A stretch of 64,000 nt of DNA from positions 2,284,073-2,348,072 of the forward strand of contig CM047808.1 in assembly GCA_026214975.1 (NCBI GenBank), written 5' to 3'. Within the stretch, counting starts at the first letter, position 1, and each line of letters opens with the position of its first letter. A program made the position numbers and the translations under genes. A model generated the notes under the pieces. It made no database searches and was not told the DNA's origin. It saw only the letters and a list, made by a program, of their open reading frames with translations. This stretch comes from Gentiana macrophylla (taxonomy: Eukaryota; Streptophyta; Magnoliopsida; Gentianales; Gentianaceae). Below, piece by piece: positions 32,406 to 44,475 of the stretch.

Positions 32406-34444
32406 TCGACGGACATTACCTAGGCTATACAGATCCTAACCGGTAGTGTACCGGGTCAAATTGTAGCTCTAGTCGGTGAGTCGGTCGTATTCCTCAGGAA
32501 AACATGGTAATTCTTTTAAGTGGGGTTAAACACCAAGAAGCTATTATTAACTCGATCTAAGTCGCAGCTTTTACTTTTCTGGGTTAGATTATGTTAGTAG
32601 TTAGATTGTTAGTAAAGCGATAAATAAATACAAATAGATATATAGATATATTTTTGGATCTAGCCAAGAATACTTTATGAATCAATATCTTTTAGTAGAA
32701 ATAAATGAGACAGATCTTCCTTTATTCAAGGTGTAAATTATATATGAATCGGTGTACTCTAAGCTAGACAACTCCTCCTCACACGAGCGTATGAAATTGT
32801 CATATGTCAAATGTCATCATCCAAGGTCCACAAAGCGCCCCATGCTAATCTTAGTTAGTCCGAAGCAGTACCGAGTACAAATCTACCCCGGATAAAAGAG
32901 GTTATTCCGTTCGTCGATTGCCGATGTTATTCAAGAGGCTCCGGTTGTCAAGCGGATCGATTTAACACAAACGGTGTAGTTTTAATTAAAGCGTGATTTT
33001 AACATTATTAAGATCTCGAGTACAAATTTCAATAAGATTCATCTTTCCAGACAAATCGCCCCGGGTAGGAAATCGGGTTCCGTTGTCACGTTTTCACTCG
33101 GCCAATTTTACCCTCCGGTTTTTCTATTTTTTATCTCATATCCTAACTTCTCTCGGTCGGTGAGTTCATCGTCGGGTTATATGTTGCGATTCATCTTGAT
33201 TAATTACGTCAATCCGAATATATTATCAATACGTTGCAAAATAGAAAAAGATTCATTATAATTAGTTTTAATCATGATTACCGAGTCGATCATTCATTTT
33301 ACCAAAAGATTAACTAATTTGATTCATATCTTGGCTAGATATATTTTTAGTTTAACATAGTGATAGATACAAAAGTAATAACTTGATAAAATTACCCGTT
33401 AAGTGCAAATCAAAGCCGTATTCTCTGAAAATAACAACTTTCTCAATAACAACTTTCTCGGTAATTCTCTCGAGCATTACAATGAAGATTACTTTTATTT
33501 ATAAAAACATATATACATACATAGACATATGTATATACGGGCCCGAAAATAAAATAAAACGAGAAAAGAGATGAAGAACGGACATGAAGAAGAGGGGAAT
33601 GGAAGAAATGGGAGGAGGTGGAGAAGAGAGATCTTGGCCAAGAGTGGCCAAGATGGGGCAAGGTTTTTTTATGGATATGGGGAGGTATTTATAGGGGAGT
33701 TGAGGGAGGTTGTAATGAGGAGGTGATATTTGAGGGAGATATTTTTGGAGAATATGCTAAGTATATGCCAAGGAATATGCTAAGCATATGCCAAGTTTGT
33801 TATAAGCATGTGGGAGGTATTCATGAGTTTGTTATGACTCATCATCATCATCATTAGTTAGCACATGGAGTAACATGCAACAAGTTGAGCCAAAAATATC
33901 CGGTTCGACCCGAGATATCAACTGTTCGGTTAAAAATTCATAACTTGAGTTGTAGACCTCCGATTGACGTGATTCAAAATGAGTTGGAAAGCTCATTTAA
34001 ATATCTACAACTTTAGTCAAGAACTATTCTCCAGAAAATGCCTCAAATTCGGGTCAAATTTCCATCGAAAACAGGTTACGGTAGAAGCGCGTAGGAAAAA
34101 TAATTTGATCCGTTGAACTCGTAAGCTTGTGGCATTTTCTTCTTTCCCTCAAAATCCATCTTTTAGGCTTCAAAACATGTCGTTACGTGGAATCTTGGTC
34201 AATATATAATCCTGCAATGAACCACCAAAATACCAAACGTAAATCCGACACGACACTCTCGTTACTAAACCGGTACAAAAACTAATAAAAACTTATAAAA
34301 ATACGATAATTTATATAATAACTACTACTTATACATTTGAATAAAACTTAGTAATTTTGACTTGAATTGATACAAAAATGCTCAAAACGGTATCAGAAAT
34401 GGGGTGAAATGTTATAATAATGAGTGTTAATTTATCTCTCATCA
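32406..34444 (-). repeat. 3-prime LTR of N2
   Basis: Carries TATAAATA near 33687 (minus) and the U3 inverted pair AGTTGTAGA (33948-33956) and TCTACAACT (34004-34012). About 300 bp around this pair are shared with the LTR at 1-1290, including TTGATCCGTTGAACTCGTAAG. The ORFs at 33443-33857 are chance. Confidence 0.88.
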
Positions 34445-35474
34445 CAACCCCCTACTTAGCTTTTGGTCGTCCTCGAGCAAAACAAGCGATAAAACAAAAT
34501 GAATGAGAGATAAATTCATGAAGATATAAGGTATAAGGAACAACTAAATAATACAACCATTAGAATTACAACCAGGCGTTAACCTCAATATAAGTGTATA
34601 ACAGAGTGTGTGTGTGACAAGCCTTTTCAATTTCCAATATCCTCTCTTGAATAAATCAAGCAAAACACACAAATATCCATTCAGACAGCCCTAATGACTT
34701 TCCTAGGTATAAGCGATATGATAGCCCACACAAAGTTCTTCCGAGTACTTATTAGGATAATCCCTAAAGCATATCATTCATTTATACTGGGATAGTGGAA
34801 GATAACTAAGTTTTCAACCACGCTTAAATTTTTTTTTCTTTTGATGAACTTAATTTCACATGTGTAGCATATGCCTTCATTCCCAGCAATAGGACATTTC
34901 GTGATAACACCCTAGCTGGACTACTATCATCAGGCAGTCGGGAGCTTTTAAACCTCATAGTGATATAGGACGTTTCGTGATAACGCCCTACTGCACTCAA
35001 ATCATTGGTAGCTACAACCGACATATATATAGTTCATCTCTTTCTTTTGGTATTCTTCGTTAACTTATATCCTTTCTATCACATTCAAACCTTCAGATAT
35101 TCACAGTACACATTCAAAAGTTAGGTACTAAATTACTGCAATTATCTATAGAATAACCACTAGGATACTGAATGGATATAGTTTAAAATTTTCCGCTTCA
35201 ATATCAAAGGCTTTACGTGAAGGAATTCATGTTACACAAATATATTTGGAATTACAATGCACTTACGGTTCACGTTGGTTATACACATCCAAATTGATCA
35301 TTATATCTTCAAATCCATGAAATATATACCTTATACAGTTTATTTTAATCAACTAAATAATGCTCGAAAAAGATCGAAAACTAAGGGATTTATTGATACA
35401 AAATAAACATTAATTCCATTGCTAGACCAACGACTCCACTCCCCACTTACGAACTTACATTGTCCTCAATGTAA
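34445..35474 (-). promoter_or_regulatory. N2 3-prime noncoding module
   Basis: Same layout as in A1 and N1: purine tract beside the LTR (34445-34458), hairpin with arms TTTTGCTCG and CGACCAAAA around AGGA (34461-34482, one C:C mismatch), two central hairpins with arms TAGGGTGTT/AATGTCCTA (34890-34914) and TAGGGCGTT/AACGTCCTA (34966-34990), then a second purine tract (35434-35449) preceded by a hairpin TTACATTG-AGGA-CAATGTAA (35455-35474). Spacing matches A1 and N1 within about 20 bp. Confidence 0.8.
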
Positions 35475-37557
35475 AGTGAGTGTAAATAAGTTGTTGGGAA
35501 AGCAATGGTGCACTAAAACAAGTCAAAACAAATACTCGGATGATAAAAAAAGGGTGGGTGGTTGGGTCAAAGTTATGACCATTGTGTGTGCAAATAAAAT
35601 AAAAGTATGTGGAGTGTGATGATTGTAATGCAAAAGGGTAGATAAACACACCACATAAACTTTTATTGATTTAAAACACACAATATTCCACAATAGTTGA
35701 ACTAATACATGTCACACATTATTTGAAATTTAAAAGCAGACTAGTCATGATATGAAATATGTGAGAAAGTATTAACTCTGAGTCTTTTATACCCAGATCC
35801 TCAAGGGTTATTTCAAATCGTTCTAACAACCTAAGTCCAAGAAATGATGCATTTGAATTTTCTCTTTTTTCCCTCGGGATTTTCGGATAACCACCTAATC
35901 GTTCCCGTTTAATGTCATTCAAACATTCATCCTATGACTTGGTGAAACAAAATGAAAATCAATCCTAAGTATTAGCAAAGTATCATCCAAAGTATGAGTA
36001 ATTATTATATTTAACATTTTTACGGGCTGCCTCCCGGTAGCGCTTTTGGTTAACGTCGTTCGCTCGACCAAAATGATAATGATTAACTAATATAATATAC
36101 TAAACAAAACGGGATACTTCTAACAATTACTCACAAAAGCACGTAACAATTAAGCACATAATCCACTAAAAATAAATGCTTAAGGAGTAAAAAAGAAGGA
36201 TAGTACCCGTCATTGACTACATTTATAGTCTATAGCCAGACTTTACCGTGCTTCAGTTTTTAAGGCACTGGTGGTGGGTCATCCTCACGCACCGCATTCT
36301 TCTTCAATACCGGTCTCCAACATAGAGTAGACAATTTTCACCAATCCAAATGATTCTTGACTTTTTTCTTTGATTTTCGAGCTTTAGGTTTGCGAGCTTT
36401 CACATTATTGCTGAAGTCATCTTCTTCAATTACCTGCGTGTTAGTACAATCCACAGCAAAAAAAAACACAAAGTGTACACACAAGAACAAGATTCTAGTG
36501 TAATGCATGGATATTTCAATGAATTGTAAGTGTTGAAGACAACGCTCTCATGATTAACTCCCAAACTTCTCCCTTACTAAAATCGTCAAGAAAACATACA
36601 TACTTTTTATCCAACTTCATCTTTGTAATAGGGATAGAATGTATACCTCCCTTACCCTTGTCATTAGATGAATATGGTAAAGCTTCCTCGAATGACTGTG
36701 TTTCATCATTCTGTACCTTTTTCTTCAAAATATGCATTGGATATGGTGTTGCCTTATCTCAAGTTGAACCGAGATGAATTTGGGTTGAGTGGATAAGGTT
36801 CGGTTTGAATTGGCCCTTTCAAACTTGGTTCCTTCCAACTCGCTTCCAATTCTCGATTATTTCTATTTTTATTTTATTTATTAATATTCCTTGGGCATGA
36901 TCAAGCCCTCGTTCAGGTGTTTCATCACTAGTTTGATCATTCTCGTATTTCGATTTGAAAATGATACTTGGTCGATTTCCTGATCGATATGACCGCGTTT
37001 ACTCTCTACTCTTAGCGCCTTTTCGTAAGTGTTTAAATCAGGCCTATAAGGAGTGAGTGGGGCCTTACCACTACGGTCATCAACTATCGAAAAATAGAAA
37101 AATAACTTGAAATAGATAAAACTCGAATCGGATGGTGTTTCATTTATCGATTTCGCCGTTTTCATAACTCGATTTGACAATTCTTGTGGAATAGAAAATA
37201 TCAAATAGAAAATAACACGAAATCGATAAAAAAAACCACATTTTTTTCTCTCGGTAATTACCGAGTACACTCGGTATTTACCGAGTGTATTTATTTATTT
37301 ATTTATTTTTTTTAATTGGTATCTTACCAATAGGTAGGTACCAACAAAAATAAACGAACCGCGTTTACTTTCTACTATCGAAAATAGAAAATAACTCGAA
37401 ATTGGTAGAAGAAGAAAATTGGTAACTAAAAGAATGTAGATACCAACGGAAAATAAAAAAGAAATGTGATAAGAAGAGTGTTGACTTATCCTCGAGAATT
37501 TTGAATTAATACAAGTAGTAACCCTAGACACAAAGAAAGAAATTAGCGACGTTTTCC
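35475..37557 (-). other. N2 interior, no recognisable gene
   Basis: AT-rich, with short ORFs only. The ORF at 37270-36881 (minus, 129 codons) has no recognisable domain. 36023-36069 holds, in minus sense, a two-hairpin motif also found twice in A1. 37255-37300 has an AT-rich TTTA run. Repeated fragments such as CGAAAATAGAAAATAACTCGAAA occur at 37085-37400. Confidence 0.55.
36023..36069 (-). promoter_or_regulatory. Two-hairpin motif (GUCG stem, then GGCA-loop stem) in N2
   Basis: Minus-sense order: hairpin GTCG-AGCGAA-CGAC, a spacer containing GCGCT, then hairpin CGGG-AGGCAG-CCCG. A1 has the same arrangement at 43898-43944 and 44476-44523 with different second stems. Confidence 0.6.
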
Positions 37558-37575
37558 CCGGCAACGGCGCCAAAA
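37558..37575 (-). promoter_or_regulatory. N2 primer-binding site (Asp-tRNA type)
   Basis: Canonical Athila-type site TGGCGCCGTTGCCGGGGA in minus sense, a few bases from the LTR end. It establishes that the LTR to its right is the 5-prime LTR of a minus-strand element. Confidence 0.9.
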
Positions 37576-39549
37576 TGCAGACATCGCCTAAACCTAGGGA
37601 AAACATGGTAATTCTTTTAAGTGGGGTTAAACACCAAGAAGCTATTATTAACTCGATCTAAGTCGCAGTTTTTACTTTTTCCTGGGTTAGATTATGTTAG
37701 TAGTTAGATTGTTAGTAAAGCAGTAAATAAATACAAATAGATATATAGATATATTTTTGGATCTAGCCAAGAATACTTTACTGAATCAATATCTTTTAGT
37801 AGAAATAAATGAGACAGATCTTCCTTTATTCAAGGTGTAAATTATATATGAATCGGTGTACTCCTAAGCTAGACAACTCCTCCTCACACGAGCGTATGAA
37901 ATTGTCATATGTCAAATGTCATCACCCAAGGTCCACAAGCGCCCCATGCTAATCTTAGTTAGTGCGAGCAGTACCGAGTACAAATCTACCCCGGATAAAA
38001 GAGGTTATTCCGTTCGTCCAGACGGCCGATGTTATTCAAGAGGCTCCGGTTGTCAAGCGGATCGATTTAACACAAACGGTGTAGTTTCAATTAAACTGTG
38101 ATTTTAACATTATTAAGATCTCGAGTACAAATTTCAATAAGATTCATCTTTCCAGGACAAATCTGGCCCCGGGTAGGAAATCGGGTTCCGTTGTCACGTT
38201 TTCACTCGGCCAATTTTACCCTCCGGTTTTTCTATTTTTATCTCATATCCTAACTTCTCTGGTCAGTTCATCGTCAGGTTATATGTTGCGATTCATCTTG
38301 ATTAATTACGTCAATCCGAATATATTATCAATACGTTGCAAAATAGAAAAAGATTCATTATAATTAGTTTTAATCATGATTACCAGAGTCGATCATTCAT
38401 TTTACCAAAAGATTAACTAATTCAGATTCATATCTTGGCTAGATATATTTTTAGTTTAACATAGTGATAGATACAAAAGTAATAACTTGATAAAATTACC
38501 CGTTAAGTGCAAATCAAAGCCGTATTCTCTGAAAATAACAACTTTCTCAATAACAACTTTCTCGGTAATTCTCTCGAGCATTACAACAGTACTACTTTTA
38601 TTTATAAAAACATATATACATACATAGACATATGTATATACGGGCCCGAAAATAAAATAAAACGAGAAAAGAGATGAAGAACGGACATGAAGAAGAGGGG
38701 AATGGAAGAAATGGGAGGAGGTGGAGAAGAGAGATCTTGGCCAAGAGTGGCCAAGATGGGGCAAGGTTTTTTTATGGATATGGGGAGGTATTTATAGGGG
38801 GAGTTGAGGGAGGTTGTAATGAGGGAGGTGATATTTGAGGGAGATATTTTTGGAGAATATGCTAAGTATATGCCAAGGAATATGCTAAGCATATGCCAAG
38901 TTTGTTATAAGCATGTGGGAGGTATTCATGAGTTTGTTATGACTCATCATCATCATCATTAGTTAGCACATGGAGTAACATGCAACAAGTTGAGCCAAAA
39001 ATATCCGGTTCGACCCGAGATATCAAACTGCTCGGTAAAAATTCATAACTTGAGTTGTAGACCTCCGATTGACGTGATTCAAAATGCGTTGGAAAGCTCA
39101 TTTAAATATCTACAACTTTAGTCAAGAACTATTATCCAGAAAATGCCTCAAATTCGGGTCAAATTTCCATCGAAAACAGGTTACGGTAGAAGCGCGTAGG
39201 AAAAATAATTTGATCCGTTGAACTCGTAAGCTTGTGGCATTTTCTTATTTCCCTCAAAATCCATCTTTTAGGCTTCAAAACATGTCGTTACGTGGAATCT
39301 TGGTCAATATATAATCTCGCAATGAACCACCAAAATACCAAACGTAAATCCGACCACGACACTCCGGTTACTAAACCGGTACAAAACTAATAAAAACTTA
39401 TAAAAATACGATAATTTATATAATAACTACTACTTATACATTTGAATAAAACTTAGTAATTTTGACTTGAATTGATACAAAAATGCTCAAAACGGTATCA
39501 GAAATGGGGTGAAATGTTATAATAATGAGTGTTAATTTATCTCTCATCA
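37576..39549 (-). repeat. 5-prime LTR of N2
   Basis: Aligns with 32500-34444 throughout. Differences are dominated by 1-4 bp indels, often where one copy has CG and the other CAG or CTGG. Inverted pair AGTTGTAGA/TCTACAACT at 39053-39061 and 39109-39117. Confidence 0.9.
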
Positions 39550-40629
39550 GTGGCTGACCCCCTGAGAGGTGAAAAAGCTGGAAGTCCTCAGGTGGCTGAT
39601 CCCCTGAGGAATGAAGAAACAAGTGGAAGTCAGGAGGCTGATCCCCTGACTAATAAAAAGATTGAAAAAGCTGTTTGGTGGAAGGATCTGGAAGACAAAG
39701 CTGTCAATGCATCTTCAAAGAAAATCTTTTCTGAGAATGATCTGAAAAAGCTTCCATTTCCACCAAGAAAGAGCAACATCCCTTTAAGTGAAGATAAGAA
39801 GTATGAAAAGGTGCTAAATCTTTTGAAAAATACTCAGGTAAATCTTCCATTATCAGAGGTCTTGGTTGAAATGCCTAAGTATACAAAATTCATCAAGGAT
39901 GTTGTTTCTTCAAAAAGGAAATTGTCAGACATAGAGAGGCTGATTGGTGAGGATTGTTCAATGATCAACTATGAAGACTTACCAACCAAGAGAGGTGACC
40001 CTGGAAAGTTCGTGCTTACAGTGTTAATGGGAGGCCTGGTTTTCCCTAACTCTTTGTGTGACCTGGGTGCATCTATAAGCCTCATGCCAATGTCTGTATG
40101 CAAACAGCTGGGGTTAATTGATCTTCTAGAACCCACTACCATGAATTTGCAATTCGCTGATAGATCTTCTAAGAAAGCAGCGGGAATCCTGAAAGACGTG
40201 CTAGTTCAAATTGATAGATTTACCTTTCCCGTTGACTGGTACGTCCTAGACATTGAAAAGGATGAAAATGTTCCCCTGATTCTTGGAAGACCTTTTCTGT
40301 CTACAGCTCGAGCCCTCATTGACTGTGATGGCGGGCGTGTGACGATCCGTGTTGGTGATCAAGAGGTAAGCTATAATGTTTCCAAATCCATTCAAATACC
40401 CTCTGGTCCTCCAACCGGTTTTTCCATTGAGGAGACGTCTGATGACTTCGATGATTTGATGGAAAAGCAAGTCATGGCTGTTGCAACGGAGTATGAGCGA
40501 CTGGTTGATAATTTGAATAATCATGGTGTGGTAAGTCTAGAGCAGTTAGAAGCTGAATTTAAGGATGAGTTGTTGGAAGGTGAAGCTTTGGCAGTGGGAC
40601 CACTCAGTAAACTCGGCGATGTTGAGTAG
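39550..40629 (+). pseudogene. A1 aspartic protease region
   Basis: Continuous ORF after the N2 insertion. Three short repeats (VADPLRGEKAGSP, VADPLRNEETSGS, EADPLTNKKIE) are followed by a spacer (PFPPRKSNIPLSEDKKYEKV) and a retropepsin: FPNSLCDLGASISLMPMSV, where DLGAS is the catalytic aspartate motif (near 40065), and LILGRPFLSTARALID (near 40280). It would cleave the gag-pol polyprotein. It ends at an in-frame TAG (40627-40629) where related elements read through into RT; TAG could derive from a tryptophan TGG. Confidence 0.9.
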
Positions 40630-43600
40630 AAAGGTGGAGAGCTCAAATCTAGTTTAGAAGACCCCCCTGCAGATTTGGTGTTGAAGCCATTGCCTAAACA
40701 TCTTAAGTATGTGTTTCTAAGAGAAGGTGACAAGCTTCCTTTAATTATATCTGCCAAGCTGTCTCGTTTAGAGGAAATGAAATTGATCAACGTCTTGAAG
40801 AAAAACGAAAAAGCCTTTGGATGGCAAGTAGGAGATATCGAGAGGATATCTCCGGACATCAGATGCACAAGATCAAGACAAATGAGGGTGCGAAATGTGT
40901 TAGACAGCCCCAGAGGAGGCTCAACCCTCATATGCAAGAGGTAGTTAAGAAAGAAATCATCAAACTTCTGGACATGGGAATCATTTATGCCATTGCTGAT
41001 AGTGAATGGGTTTCCCCGACTCAGGTAGTTCCCAAGAAAGGTGGAATTACGATTGAGAAGAATGAGAAGGAGAGGAAATAGCATTGAGACTTGTCACTTT
41101 GATTCTGAGAGTGCATCGATTATCGAAAGCTCAATGAGGTAACCATGAAGGATCACTTTCCCCTTCCATTCATTGACCAGATGCTTGAGCGTCTGGCGGG
41201 ACACGCATTCTACTGCTTCCTGGATGGATATTCAGGATACTTCCAAATACCCATTGATCCAGCTGACCAAGAAAAGACCACTTTCACCTGCCCTTATGGT
41301 ACATTCGCTTACAGGTGAATGCCATTTGGTCTCTGCAATGCCCCAGCTACATTTCAAAGATGTATGCTGGCTATCTTTGACGGGCTAGTAGAAAAGTGTA
41401 TGGAAATCTTTATGGACGATTTTTCGGTCTTTGGTCAGTCATTTGATGATTGTCTTGACAACCTTGACCAGGTCTTATCCAGATGCGTGGAAAAGAACTT
41501 AGGGCTCAATTGGGAAAAATGCCATTTCATGGTTGATGAGGGAATAGTTCTTGGCCACAAGATCTCCGCCAAGGGTATTGAAGTTGACAGGGCAAAAGTA
41601 GAAGCTATCGAGAAGATGAGTTATCCCAAGAATGTGCATGAAGTGAGAGGTTTTCTTGGACATGTCGGTTTCTACAGAAGATTCATTCAAGACTTCTCCA
41701 AGATAGCCAAGCCCCTGTCTACTTTACTTAAGGAAGACGTTGAGTTCAATTTTGATGAGGACTGCAAGCAAGCGTTTGAGGAGCTTAAGGACCGTTTAAT
41801 CTCTGCTTCAATTCTTATATCGCTTGACTGGAACCTACCTTTCGAGCTTATGTGCGACGCATCAAACTATGCAGTTGGTGCTGTTTTAGGCCAGAGAATC
41901 AAAGGGAAATTCCAGCCAATCTATTACGCCAGTCACACATTGAATCCTTCTCAAGTTAACTATACTACTACTGAAAAGGAATTATTGGCCGTAGTCTTTG
42001 CTATGGACAAGTTTCGTAGTTACTTGTTAGGAGCTCAAGTGATTGTGTGGATTGATCACGCTGCTTTGCGATATCTGATGACTAAGAAAGAGGCTAAACC
42101 GCGCCTACTGCGTTGGATACTGACCCTGCAAGAGTTTGACGTTCAAATTAAAGATAAAAAGGGCAGTGAAAACGTCGTGGCGGATCATGTTTCAAGAATG
42201 TTAAGTGAGGAGAAGGATGATCCAGATGATATAGATCTTTACTTTCCTCTAGAAAACGTTATGCTTATCGATGGCTGCGCTCCAGATGTTCCATGGTATT
42301 CTTCTATTGTCAATTACCTTCATTCCCGATATCTCGATCCAGAATTGTCCTATCAGGAGAAGAAAAATTTCTTCTCTGATTTGAAATCTTTCATTTGGGA
42401 TGAACCTTATCTTTTTAAGATCTGTAAAGATGGTCTGCTTAGAAGATGTGTTCCAGAATCTGAGCAGCGCGATATTATTGAGCAGTGCCACAGTGGACCC
42501 ACTGGAGGTCACTTTGGTCCTTGGAAAACCGTTGCTAAGATCTTCCAATCCGGTTTCTATTGGCCCACGATCTTTAAGGACACAGAAGCTTTCTGTAAAG
42601 CTTGTGATAGATGCCAAAGAACCGGAACTTTGACAAGGCGTTTTGACATGCCTTTGAAACCCATACTAGAATGCGAAGTCTTTGATGTATGGGGTATCGA
42701 TTTTATGGGACCATTCCCATCATCTTGTGGAAATAAATACATCTTAGTCTGCGTTGATTACGTGTCGAAATGGGTAGACGCTCAAGTCACTCCTCACAAT
42801 GACCATAAGACGGTCATGAAATTTCTAAAGAAAAACATCTTCGTGAGGTTTGGATGTCCACGTGCCTTGATCAGTGATGAAGGGACGCATTTCTGCAACC
42901 GACCCTTAGAAAAAGTGCTCGAAAAGTATGGTGTTCGCCATAAGACTGGCACACCATATCATCCGATGACTAGTGGTCAGGTTGAAAGGAGCAACCAAAG
43001 TATTAAGAAAATCCTGGAAAAAACGGTCAACAGTCATAGAAAAGACTGGAGTTTGAAGTTGGATGATGTACTATGGGCATACAGGACCGCCTATAAGACT
43101 CCTATGGGTACATCCATATCAAATGGTTTATTGTAAGCCATGTCATCTGCCAGTCGAGTTAGAGCATTAGAGCTTATTGGACTACAAAGTTTCTGAACTT
43201 TGATTCCCAATCTTGTGGTAAGCACCGACTGCAGCAGTTGCATGAGTTGGACGAATTCAGACTCCAGGCCTACGAGAGCGCCAGGATTAGCAAAGATAAG
43301 ATGAAACTCCTCCATGATGCAAAAATTAAGAAAAGAGAATTTCAAGTCGGGGAACAAGTTCTTCTGTATAATTCCAGGCTACATTTGTTTCCTGGAAAGT
43401 TAAGGACACGATGGTCCGGTCCCTTTGAGATTCTCCAAATTATTCCTGGAGGCGTTCTAGAACTACGTGGTTATGGTGACCAACCGTTTCGAGTGAATGG
43501 TCAAAGGTGCAAGCACTATATTGGTGAACCTAAAGAGAAACCTTTGATTGTTCGTTTCCTCGATATCCTCGGGTGTGGTGCTATAAAAGTCGAAGAATTT

Positions 43601-43813
43601 GACGAGTTTTCACCCGACCTGTTTTCAGAAGATGGCGGTAGTGGTCGATCTGAAGAAGTTCTAGCAGGTAGTTGGGATATGGAAGAGTTTGAGCGGGAGC
43701 GTCAGCTGAAACGTCATCTGAAAATTCAGAAGAAGAAGTCAACCATGGGGAAGTTTAAACGTGTTTGGAAAGCTATCAAAGATTTCACCCCATGTGTTAA
43801 GTGCTGTTTTTGA
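40630..43813 (+). pseudogene. A1 reverse transcriptase, RNase H and integrase
   Basis: RT: PLPKHLKYVFL (40684), then a frameshift near 40850, MQEVVKKEIIKLLDMGIIY, a damaged patch 41070-41115, DYRKLNEVTMKDHFPLPFID, then [12 protein letters not shown] and catalytic FMDDF near 41410. A TGA (41316-41318) replaces the tryptophan expected before MPFGL. RNase [32 protein letters not shown]. Integrase: [10 protein letters not shown] and CKACDRCQR (HHCC finger), core acidic residues in [20 protein letters not shown] and [12 protein letters not shown]. After a frameshift near 43130 the tail reads FRLQAYESARISKDKM to HYIGEP. Athila-type polyprotein, inactive through two stops and several frameshifts. 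Confidence 0.93.
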
Positions 43814-43897
43814 AGCCGAACTGCTGATCAAAGTCTAGACGAGGTAGTGCCTGGCAGAAAAGTCAAATGGCCTGATCCAGGCTGAACTTTCAATAGT

Positions 43898-43944
43898 GTC
43901 GAGCTAACGACATTAACCAATAGCGCCACTAGGGGGCAACCTAG
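43898..43944 (+). promoter_or_regulatory. Two-hairpin motif after the A1 pol stop
   Basis: GTCG-AGCTAA-CGAC (43898-43911), then GCGCCA, then CTAGG-GGGCAA-CCTAG (43929-43944). It lies 84 bp after the pol stop codon. The second copy is at 44476-44523, after the next ORF. Confidence 0.65.
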
Positions 43945-44041
43945 ATATCGTTATATTAGTTGTTTTTGTTTTGTGCTTTTGTAGTTTTAGTATTTAAGTT
44001 TAGCTTACTAAGTTTTGCTTTTGTTTATATCTGTCAGTTAG

Positions 44042-44458
44042 TTGTGCTTTCTAGATATAGATTTCGGAGTTCTACCAGAGGAGTTACCTTTCCTTAGGAG
44101 GATCCCACTTATCACTGTAGATGACGGACCGGGAGGGACTATAGTGTTGCACGTAGACTTAGATATTAGTACCCGCATAAGGACTGTCACCTATGTTCTT
44201 ATTGTTCCCTGCTGTTCGGGAGGTGGAGACTTCACTACTGAGGAGTTGCAGGCAGCTCTAGGACGTCCATACACAATCCTGAATGATCCGGTCTTCGATG
44301 ATTTTTAGCTAGTCTTTGCCGCAAGTGAACATTTTCGGGGTGTTGATGTAGCTGGTGAGGACTGGGTTCTGCAGGATGAATATGATTTCCCTCCGGCGAT
44401 TGACATGCTCCGCCGTCTTATCCGGGTGATAGATTGGTCGGAAACTTATGATGACTAG
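44042..44458 (+). pseudogene. Small ORF of unknown function between pol and env position
   Basis: ATG 44042 opens 88 codons (LDIDFGVLPEELPFLRR, DGPGGTIVLHVDLDI, YVLIVPCCSGGGDF, EELQAALGRPYTIL) to a TAG at 44306. The same frame continues for 49 codons (FAASEHFRGVDVAGEDWVLQ, AIDMLRRLIRVIDWSE) to a TAG at 44456. Composition looks like a real acidic protein of about 138 residues with one nonsense mutation. No domain recognised. It is bracketed by the two copies of the two-hairpin motif. It could be an accessory ORF, or a decayed part of a longer gene. Confidence 0.5.
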
Positions 44459-44475
44459 CGTTCTTAGGTTGTTTC

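Larger units (their letters stand above)
32406..39549 (-). mobile_element. Non-autonomous Athila-like LTR element N2
   Basis: LTRs about 32406-34444 and 37576-39549 begin TGATGAGAG in minus sense. The canonical primer site TGGCGCCGTTGCCGGGGA (minus) adjoins 37576, and a purine tract (34445-34458) adjoins 34444. The 3.1-kb interior has no gag or pol homology. The right LTR lacks about 95 bp near its U5 end that the left one retains. The left boundary is uncertain (TCGACGGACATT versus TGCAGACATC) and no TSD was found, so an end may have been altered. It lies between gag and protease of A1. Confidence 0.88.

Noticed and set aside
32395..32410. Exact left end and TSD of N2
   Set aside because: The terminal bases do not match the other LTR and GTGGC is not found on the left; the boundary is given as approximate.
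33383..33857. ORFs in the N2 LTR as host genes
   Set aside because: The same sequence recurs in the other LTR with altered frames; no domain similarity.
41316..41318. TGA read as tryptophan or programmed readthrough
   Set aside because: Other TGG codons are normal and many frameshifts exist; simple nonsense decay fits better.
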